Of a stretch of DNA of 7,050 bases, positions 1-6,300 are shown piece by piece. The stretch comes from Calditrichaceae bacterium (lineage in GTDB: Bacteria; Calditrichota; Calditrichia; Calditrichales; Calditrichaceae): the NCBI GenBank assembly GCA_030592985.1, contig JAUVIB010000165.1:1-7050 (forward strand). The letters run 5' to 3'. The position numbers were made by a program, and so were the translations under genes. Below the pieces are notes generated by a model. It saw only the letters and a program-made list of their open reading frames with translations, searched no databases and was not told the origin of the DNA. Position 1 is the first letter of the stretch; the number at the start of each line of letters is the position of its first letter.

Positions 1-120
1 ATTAGTGACCCTACTGAATCGGGCAAGCCCAGCCACCTTAAATTCTCCCAAAATGATTCTCCGCCGGGACAAGCCATTGGTTTATTCCAGTGGGTAAGAA
101 ATGACAATTCTGACAAGTGA
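1..120 (+). CDS. Partial 3' end of an unidentified gene (39 C-terminal residues)
   Basis: Frame 1 is open from the window edge to a TGA at 118-120 and encodes 39 residues ending in LFQWVRNDNSDK. GC content is about 46% over these 120 bases and falls to 17% in the next 60, a drop that coincides with the stop codon and supports a coding end here. I do not recognise the family: the visible tail is polar, with several Ser, Pro, Asp and Asn residues and no motif. The opposite strand is also open across most of this stretch, so strand and reality of the gene are uncertain. No terminator hairpin with a T-run follows it. Confidence 0.35.
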   Translation: MSDPTESGKPSHLKFSQNDSPPGQAIGLFQWVRNDNSDK

Positions 121-219
121 TTGGTTTAACTTAAAATGTAAGGGTTTATTATTAAATATATTTTAATTCTTGTAACTTTAATATTTATATTGGCAATCGA
201 TTTCAGTTGATTTTTTCCC

Positions 220-248
220 TTGACAAGTATTTCTAATTGAAGTATAAT
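220..248 (+). promoter_or_regulatory. Consensus sigma-70 promoter, TTGACA-17-TATAAT
   Basis: TTGACA lies at 220-225 and TATAAT at 243-248, separated by exactly 17 bases, so both hexamers match the housekeeping consensus at all 12 positions with the optimal spacer. Transcription would start near 254-257, about 500 bases upstream of the first large gene at 755. It could drive the three-gene group with a long leader, or a small RNA inside the gap. The gap is AT-rich, which makes a TATAAT alone unremarkable, but the spaced TTGACA partner is unlikely by chance. Bacteroidota proper use a different promoter consensus, so if this one is functional it argues for another FCB lineage. Confidence 0.6.
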
Positions 249-429
249 TATTTCTAAAAGAAACATAAAAATTTAAATCAATATTAAATACTCTTACTTT
301 TGAATTTTTTCCTACATTTTTTATTGGATGTGGAAATAAGGAGTCTTAAGATTAAATTTTTTATAATTCTTGTAAAACTGCCATCAGAAAGACCATATTA
401 TTTATTTAATGCTATAGTGTACGTTTGTA

Positions 430-443
430 CCCCCCCAGCCCCC
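430..443. repeat. C-rich tract C7-AG-C5 in AT-rich DNA
   Basis: Seven C, then AG, then five C (G-rich on the minus strand) stand alone within DNA that is otherwise about 80% A+T. It is preceded by a short GTAC-GTTT-GTAC hairpin at about 420-430. No inverted partner G-tract lies nearby. Similar C-rich blocks occur in dispersed intergenic repeats of FCB-group genomes, so it may be a degenerate copy; this is an inference. Confidence 0.4.
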
Positions 444-467
444 GTAAAATAAACTTTTTAATTAATA

Positions 468-495
468 AAAAATATTTTCTCCTTAAAATATTTTT
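468..495. repeat. Perfect AT-only inverted repeat (11-bp arms, 6-base loop)
   Basis: The arm AAAAATATTTT at 468-478 is the exact reverse complement of AAAATATTTTT at 485-495, around the loop CTCCTT. The RNA hairpin would be weak because every pair is A-U, and no separate T-run follows the right arm. It might be a weak terminator for a transcript from the promoter at 220-248, or simply a product of AT richness. Confidence 0.4.
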
Positions 496-624
496 CTGGA
501 ATAATTGGTTTGGATAGACAAAAATTTATGAAATTTTATAGATTAACACATAATTATTTTGTAAGTATTTTCTGATTATATCTTCGATCTAAATATTAAC
601 TAATTAACTTGGATTTACATATAA

Positions 625-637
625 GTAACACAGTTAC
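625..637. promoter_or_regulatory. Short inverted repeat GTAAC-ACA-GTTAC, possible operator
   Basis: Five-base arms match perfectly around a three-base spacer, about 120 bases before the first large gene. The size fits a regulator half-site pair, but no known binding consensus was recognised. A repeat of this length is common by chance. Confidence 0.15.
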
Positions 638-690
638 CTCTTTAAAAAGTAAAACCCGTTGTATCACTTTAAATTCAAGGAAATTATTTA

Positions 691-762
691 ATGTTTGCTA
701 TGCTAAAGATATACTCAATTATTTTTCATTTAACAGTAATGGAGTTAAAAAAATATGAATAA
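691..762 (+). CDS. Candidate 23-codon upstream ORF overlapping the metallopeptidase start
   Basis: ATG at 691-693 is preceded by an AAGGAA-type Shine-Dalgarno sequence (677-682) at an 8-base distance, better than expected for random AT-rich DNA. The frame encodes 23 residues beginning MFAMLKIYSIIF and stops with TAA at 760-762. That stop lies just inside the next gene, whose ATG is at 755-757 in another frame, so the two reading frames overlap by 8 bases. This is the classic arrangement for translational coupling. The peptide is hydrophobic in its first half and lysine/glutamate-rich at its end, with no known leader-peptide signature such as a run of one amino acid. It could be a real coupling uORF or a chance ORF; evidence is limited to the ribosome binding site and the overlap. 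Confidence 0.3.
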   Translation: MFAMLKIYSIIFHLTVMELKKYE

Positions 763-2260
763 TTATTTAGTTATAAAAATTAAAACAATATGCACTTTAC
801 TTTTTGTATTATTACTTTTCGCTAACTGTACGGAAGATAACTCAAATCAATGGCTTTGTTTAAATAACGTACCTCAATCTATAAAACTAAATACAAGCTA
901 TACTTTTGAATTTGAATATTATAGTAAATTTACATATGATCAGACAGGAACAATTGCAGTTTTAAAATATGATGACGATGTTGAAGAAAATAATTATATT
1001 GATTATTCTCATTTCGATATAACAAAAGATGTCGGTCAGTTAGACTTAACTAGAACATTTAATTTTCCTGATACTAAATATGAATTTGGTACCTATAAAG
1101 TGATACTTAAAGGAAAAGAAGGTAGTACTGTTTCAAAACCATTTGACATTTCCGCAGAGGGAGGGAGTACTGATATAATAAATTTTTCAGAATTTTATCT
1201 TGAAAAAGAGTTTACACCTGGTTACATTGGTGATGGCTCTACAAAATTTAAGACGGATATTAACTTTGACATTGCAACTTTTGTAAACAATAATTCTTTT
1301 TATAATGACGACATTGTAACTATAGGTTGCTCCTTTGTTGATGGTGATAAGAAATATGAATTTAACAGGGTTGAATATACAATTTCGGATATTAGTAGTT
1401 TAAATCCTCTTACGGTATCTTTAGAATATGGTGGCCCTCTTCCCTGTGATTTTGGCGAAAATAGCAACTCCGTAGATATTAAGCTCAAAGCAGAAATTTA
1501 TAAAGGCAGGTATTACGAAGTAGGTGATTTTAATCAGACAAAAGTATATAAAGATGATATAAGGATATATGATTTCGATGAAACTTTTGTAAATACATTG
1601 GAATTAGAGTATGATTGTGTTAGCGAAGCTGACTTTTTAAGTGATGCCGGTAATTTTAATGATGTGAAAAATGCATTGGAAACAAGTTTTCTGCCGGCAA
1701 ATATTAAACTTGATATTTTTCCGAGAAATGGGTATTTAGATCATGATGAAAAAATTAAAGAAAATGAATTATGGGATTTCGCAAGGATAAATGACATGGA
1801 TTTGGGTACCGGGGCAGATGAACATCCCCACATATTATTTTTCAAAAGATTACTTAACATTGAGAACGAACCTTTAGAAACTCCCGGCAGTTCAACTAGC
1901 TCTTTAAAATTTGACGGTTATTGGCATCGATACTCTTATATATTCTTAGAAGGACAAAGTATGGATTATCAAAGAGTTAGATTAAAAGCGATTGTACATG
2001 AATTAGGACATCAAATGGCTGCATTATTCCATGCATCAGGCGCTAATACACATCCGGAAAATCATAACTCCCCTTTTTGCACAATGAATCAGGGTGGGTC
2101 GTTTAGAACTTACAGCGAAGAGGGCAGTGTGGATAATGACGACAATTCAGACAATAATACATATAACCCTACATGGAACTTTGACTTTAATCCCCATTTT
2201 TGCGATAAATGTCTTCAAACATTAAAAGAAAATTGTGTTAATAACTGGTATGAAAATTAA
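755..2260 (+). CDS. Lipoprotein zinc metallopeptidase, archaemetzincin-like (metzincin clan)
   Basis: Predicted secreted protease of 501 residues. The start ATG is backed by GGAG at 741-744, 10 bases upstream. Residues 1-24 form a lipoprotein signal peptide; Cys25 in LLFANC is the likely lipidation site, although Asn at -1 is atypical. The following TEDN places acidic residues at +3 and +4, resembling the surface-export signal of FCB lipoproteins. Residues about 33-135 and 140-275 look like two beta-sandwich domains. The peptidase domain (about 285-495) has HELGH at 415-419: His415 and His419 would bind zinc and Glu416 would be the catalytic base. A Met-turn-like Cys442-Thr-Met444 and a C-terminal FCDKC (Cys483, Cys486) recall the CXM...CXXC structural zinc site of archaemetzincins. 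Oddities: the next histidine, His426, comes after six residues rather than five, the usual Gly is absent, and the Cys directly after the third His is missing. The HExxH call is strong, the archaemetzincin link is an inference, and the substrate is unknown. Confidence 0.8.
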   Translation: MNNYLVIKIKTICTLLFVLLLFANCTEDNSNQWLCLNNVPQSIKLNTSYTFEFEYYSKFTYDQTGTIAVLKYDDDVEENNYIDYSHFDITKDVGQLDLTRTFNFPDTKYEFGTYKVILKGKEGSTVSKPFDISAEGGSTDIINFSEFYLEKEFTPGYIGDGSTKFKTDINFDIATFVNNNSFYNDDIVTIGCSFVDGDKKYEFNRVEYTISDISSLNPLTVSLEYGGPLPCDFGENSNSVDIKLKAEIYKGRYYEVGDFNQTKVYKDDIRIYDFDETFVNTLELEYDCVSEADFLSDAGNFNDVKNALETSFLPANIKLDIFPRNGYLDHDEKIKENELWDFARINDMDLGTGADEHPHILFFKRLLNIENEPLETPGSSTSSLKFDGYWHRYSYIFLEGQSMDYQRVRLKAIVHELGHQMAALFHASGANTHPENHNSPFCTMNQGGSFRTYSEEGSVDNDDNSDNNTYNPTWNFDFNPHFCDKCLQTLKENCVNNWYEN

Positions 2261-2283
2261 AAATAAAAACAGGAGATAAGAAG

Positions 2284-3243
2284 ATGAAAAAAATAATGAT
2301 TATACTCTCATTCTTATTACTAAACAGTGCGCTCTATTCCAATGATAATATAGAAATTTCCATTGATCTGGGTGGTAATAAATTCCCTTTTCTTGAAATA
2401 CTTTATGCTAAAATTATTGTAAAAAATAATATGGCAAAGTCAATTGAAATTGAAAAAGGAAACAGCTATGATGGTCCTTATGCTAACTTTGAGATATTTG
2501 ATAAACAAGCTAATAAAATATTACCGGATCATAATCCTGATGATGGTAACTATGATCTAGAAAAAACCATCTATTCCATTAGTCCTAATGAAAAAATTTC
2601 ATTTCCTCTGAGAGGATTTTATAATCTTCAATATTTTATGCATGGTTCAAATGATTTTACTTTCCCCTATTTAAAGCCCGGAAAATACAAAGTACGATGT
2701 ACGATGTGGATTGGAAGGGAAAAAATATTGTCGGATTGGCTTGATTTTGAAGTAAGCAATGATCAGTATGCCGGGTTAAACCAATTAATTAATATTGCGC
2801 ATAAATATAGCTACACTAAAGATTTTATTGAACTTGAAAGAGAATGGTATAAAATATTAGAATATGATTCAGTATCAACTTTATCACTAAGAGTAATGAG
2901 TTATTTTTCATTTCTATATCGCCATTTTTATGATGGGTCCAAAGAGTATCTTTTCCAAAAAGAGTATTTATTGTTGCAAAAAGCAACTAAGATATTCGTA
3001 AACCATCATCCAAATTCGCGATATGCATATAATATGGTAAAAAATCTTATAATGGATTGCAGCAGTGATTACTTAGAAGAATATGCTTATGATCCCATAG
3101 AATTGCTAAGTATTTTGTCTAATGAAATCAATAACTCCGAAATAAAAAAAGTGTTAAATAGAAATATACAGATTAGAAAAAATGAATTTTCACAACCCGG
3201 TTTGCAAATTATTAAAAAGAAAGTTAAGTCTATAGAATACTAA
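2284..3243 (+). CDS. Secreted protein with N-terminal beta-sandwich and C-terminal helical region, function unknown
   Basis: This 319-residue protein starts 23 bases after the metallopeptidase stop, with AGGAG at 2271-2275 spaced 8 bases from ATG, so the two are very probably co-transcribed. Residues 1-19 are a Sec signal peptide (MKKIMIILSFLLLNSALYS) with likely cleavage after Ser19; there is no lipobox. Residues about 22-155 alternate hydrophobic strands and end in the strand LKPGKYKVRCTMW (130-142). The pattern KIIVKNN..., then NFEIFDK, then ISPNEKISF, then PGKYKV resembles immunoglobulin-like domains of the BsuPI (intracellular proteinase inhibitor) or macroglobulin type. Residues about 158-305 are helical, rich in Tyr, Leu, Glu and Lys, and include NHHPNSRYAYNM, as seen in TPR-like scaffolds. 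No catalytic motif is visible. Next to a protease, an inhibitor or chaperone role is possible but is only an inference. The protein could equally be a structural envelope component. Confidence 0.75.
   Translation: MKKIMIILSFLLLNSALYSNDNIEISIDLGGNKFPFLEILYAKIIVKNNMAKSIEIEKGNSYDGPYANFEIFDKQANKILPDHNPDDGNYDLEKTIYSISPNEKISFPLRGFYNLQYFMHGSNDFTFPYLKPGKYKVRCTMWIGREKILSDWLDFEVSNDQYAGLNQLINIAHKYSYTKDFIELEREWYKILEYDSVSTLSLRVMSYFSFLYRHFYDGSKEYLFQKEYLLLQKATKIFVNHHPNSRYAYNMVKNLIMDCSSDYLEEYAYDPIELLSILSNEINNSEIKKVLNRNIQIRKNEFSQPGLQIIKKKVKSIEY
2692..2707. repeat. Tandem 7-base duplication inside the second gene
   Basis: GTACGAT occurs twice in direct succession (2692-2698, 2699-2705) and is followed by GT, within codons for KVRCTMW. 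Because the unit is not a multiple of three, gain or loss of one copy by slippage would shift the frame. With only two copies the site is probably stable. Confidence 0.35.
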
Positions 3244-3262
3244 TCTGTATATATATACAGAT
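3243..3262. repeat. Perfect 20-bp palindrome at the second gene's stop codon
   Basis: ATCTGTATATATATACAGAT equals its own reverse complement across all 20 bases and begins at the last base of the TAA stop codon (3241-3243). In RNA it would fold as an 8-bp stem with an ATAT loop; in DNA it could serve as a dimeric regulator site. No T-run follows, so it is not a canonical terminator. Possible roles are 3'-end stabilisation, attenuation or an operator. Confidence 0.55.
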
Positions 3263-3279
3263 ATTACTTCTTGAGTAAT
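3263..3279 (+). promoter_or_regulatory. Second hairpin immediately after the palindrome
   Basis: ATTACT (3263-3268) pairs exactly with AGTAAT (3274-3279) around TCTTG, and a closing U-G pair could tighten the loop. It abuts the 20-bp palindrome, giving two consecutive hairpins between the second and third genes. The ribosome binding site of the third gene (3294-3297) lies 15 bases downstream and is not sequestered by the stem. No T-run follows. Confidence 0.35.
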
Positions 3280-3306
3280 TAAAAATTAAAAATAGGAAAA
3301 AATGAT

Positions 3307-6300
3307 ATGAAAAAGCTTATAATTCTTTTATTACTTTTATTATATCCAATAAATGTTTTTTCGCAAAATGTAGAAATTCCGGATCTAATGAACGCAACGG
3401 TAAATCCAGAGAAAACCAAAATTAGTGAACAGCTAACGATGCTTAAAACCGGAATTAATTTCGCTAATAAAGCTCATATTGAATCTGTTCTTAGCGATAG
3501 TTATAAAAATTTCTTATTGGATAACACATTTAGTGAAAGCCAATTCGATACAGTAAAAATTAATATTTTAGATATTAATATAAACAACAATAAAGCCCAT
3601 CTATCTTGTGAAATATTATTAATGAATAATAAAACAAAGTACATAAAAGATGTTTTACAATTAATCAAAACGAATAAATGGCGTTTTACAAAAACCGGCT
3701 CATTGGATGAAATAATTAGCGGTATTTTAAAACAATCATTAAAAAAAATTAATTCCAAAAGTTCAACCAATATTGAAGAGTATATTACGACTTTTAATGT
3801 GCGTCTTAGTGAAAAGGTTCTTATGCCCATTTATCATTATAAAACTCCAATTTTTCAGAATAAAGTATATGAATATAATGCAAATCTGGTTAAATCAGAG
3901 CTTGGGCATTATATATTTAGTAAATCTGCACTTGATGGGGATATTTTCCACAGAAAATCCGGCAGCAGAACTTATAAAACCGGATTTATGGCTGATCCTA
4001 AAAGACGAGAAATTAGTTATTGTACACATTATAGTGGATCATGGGACGCTGTTCTTCATACATATGGAAATACCAGTGATGATTTTGGTTTTTTGGGACT
4101 TAGTGATATAGATGTGAATATTTATGGTGAACTTTTTGCAATAGACTCTTATAGAAAAGCAATATATAAGTTTGAGTTTAACACTTCGGATGAAAAAATA
4201 CATAAAATCTCTGATGACAGCTTTATTGACGTTAATGACGTGGAAAAACCCGTTGATATTGAATATAGTCATAATCTTACACGCGATAATAATTCCGATG
4301 ATTATATTGTAGTAGCAGATATCGGAAAAAAAGCACTTTTAGTATTTAACTCATCCGGTGTACTTACAAATGAATTTACTTCTTTCTATTTACCGAATGA
4401 TTACGCTATGTTTGATATTAAATATCCTAAAATTGTTAGATTAATGGGTGATCGTATTGTATGGTATGATGAAGATTATCAATCTGTTTTTTCAGGACAT
4501 ATAGTAGATGGCAAATTAATGCTTTATAGTGACCATATTTCCAGATTTCCATATTATTCAATAATTACAGATATTGGTTTTAGCTCCAGTAAGAATATAA
4601 TTGCATCTGATAAAGGTAAAAACATGTTGCACATACTAAATAATCATGGTCAATATATCTGTTCCTATGATGGTGAAAATTCACCTATAAGCTTTAGACG
4701 ACCTCAACATGTATCAAATATTGTTTACAATGTTCCAAACGCCATACAGCTTGATCTTTATGTTGGTGATAAATGGAGTAATTCAAAAGGTATAAAAAAA
4801 TTTCGTACGGGATGTGATATATTTGATATTAAAAATATTTTTAGTGGATCTTCATTTTTGGTTTCATTTACACCTTCAGATGAGTTCAAATATGAAATAG
4901 AATTAATAAGGGTTAGTGATAATACAAAAGTCGAATCTCGTTCCTATGATAACATGTCGGCAATGCCTATGTTTTGCCATATGAGCTATGATAGTCCCGA
5001 GAATGGTTTATATAAATGGAGAATAAAATATATATCTTCATATGATCAATATAATGGTGAGCATGCAATGGGCTGGCAACAAAAAGAATTAGAATTCATG
5101 CATATTCCAACTCTTCCTGCAAATATTACATCAAATACTACATTATGTGGCGGAAATTATAATATTAATGCAAATGTAACAATTGACGCCGGCATAACTT
5201 TAACGGTTAACGAGGGGGCAAATTTATCTTTTGTTAATAATTCTTCCCTAATAGTTAACGGCAGTCTTGTTGTCAACGGCGTTAACGGTAATGAAGCAAT
5301 CTTTGATTTTGTATCTCCAAATTTATCTACTACTAACGGTATAAAAATAAACGGCTCTGCCGATATTGATTATGCAGAAATTAAAAACGGATATTACGGC
5401 ATTTATGCCAACCAATCAATTCCATCAATTAATGATTGTGAGTTTTCAACTTGTACTTATCCTATTTATATCTATAAAAGCAATTATGTTAGCGGCAGAG
5501 CTTCGATTATTCACAACATAATTAACGGTGCAAATAATGCAGGAACGGGAATATATTTATATGAATCGTCACCCTATATAAGGAACAATGAAATATCAGA
5601 TTTTAATAAAGGAATATACTGTAAATCTAATTCATCGCCTATTTTAGGGTCCGGTGTTTATGATGGTGATAATCATTTTAATAATAATACAACCGGCGTA
5701 AAAGCCTATATCGATTGCAATCCTTTTCTCGGTAAAGGAACTCTCGGCGGATATAATGAATTTACATCCGATCATACCTATTATATCTGGGCAAAATATG
5801 ATTGCGAAATCGATGCTGAAAACAATTGGTGGGGGGCTTCCTCGCCTTCAAGCTCTAAGTTTTACGAGAGATATGGTTCGGATATTGATTATACACCATT
5901 TTTACAATCGGATCCGACGCAGTCACAAAACATCATTCAGGATAATAACAATGCCATATCTCTTAATTTGGGCATAGAAAATAACAACACAGGCTTAATG
6001 GAAGTAGATAATTCTATATCCTTAAGAGAAAAGAAGGATAATGCTATTAACCTATATTTATCTGCGGATTATGACGGATCAAAACAGATATGTTTGGATA
6101 TTTTCTCTTCCTATCCCTATTCATCTCTTGCATTCCGCGCTCTTGATTTACTCTGGCAGATTGCCTCCAAAGAGACTATTAATTACGATTTAAGTAGTTT
6201 CAAATCCGATCTGCTTGATTTGGTTAGTGATAAAGATAAGAAAAAGCTCTATGGTTATTCGAAAATTATTCTTGCCGGATTTGAAAAAACCGCCGGACTT

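Larger units (their letters stand above)
121..754. other. 634-bp AT-rich intergenic region with regulatory signals
   Basis: No convincing full-size gene is present on either strand. What can be seen, in order: a consensus sigma-70 promoter (220-248), a 12-base direct repeat TAATTCTTGTAA at 164-175 and 364-375, a C7-AG-C5 tract (430-443), an AT-only inverted repeat (468-495), a small GTAAC-ACA-GTTAC inverted repeat (625-637), and a 23-codon ORF with its own ribosome binding site (691-762). Base composition is far more AT-rich than the flanking coding DNA. The stretch probably carries the promoter and a long leader for the downstream three-gene group, or a separate small transcript. No tRNA-like or riboswitch-like fold was recognised by eye. 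Confidence 0.6.

Noticed and set aside
1..119. Open minus-strand frame, including a possible ATG start (MACPGGESFW...) running off the left edge
   Set aside because: No convincing ribosome binding site precedes the ATG, and the GC drop coincides with the plus-strand stop at 120. The plus-strand reading is somewhat better supported, though not certain.
430..443. Minus-strand G-quadruplex from G5-CT-G7
   Set aside because: The two runs can supply only three GGG tracts, so a stable three-tetrad quadruplex cannot form locally. Only a weak two-layer form is possible.
528..578. 16-codon ORF beginning MKFYRL in the intergenic region
   Set aside because: It has no clear Shine-Dalgarno sequence at a suitable distance, is very short and lies in AT-rich DNA where such frames are common.
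1300..1488. Minus-strand frame of 62 codons inside the metallopeptidase gene
   Set aside because: It lies wholly within a well-supported gene, shows no ribosome binding site or recognisable domain, and looks like an antisense shadow.
3243..3262. Palindrome as an intrinsic terminator
   Set aside because: The stem is AT-rich and followed by ATTACTT rather than a T-run, unlike the clear terminator at 6851-6887.
3501..4272. Two minus-strand frames and one alternative plus-strand frame within the large surface-protein gene
   Set aside because: All overlap continuous, domain-bearing coding sequence in the main frame, and their translations are low-complexity and hydrophobic with no start context.
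5756..5977. 73-codon alternative plus-strand frame over the beta-helix region
   Set aside because: The main frame here encodes typical beta-helix sequence including NNWWGA. The alternative is a shadow with no ribosome binding site.
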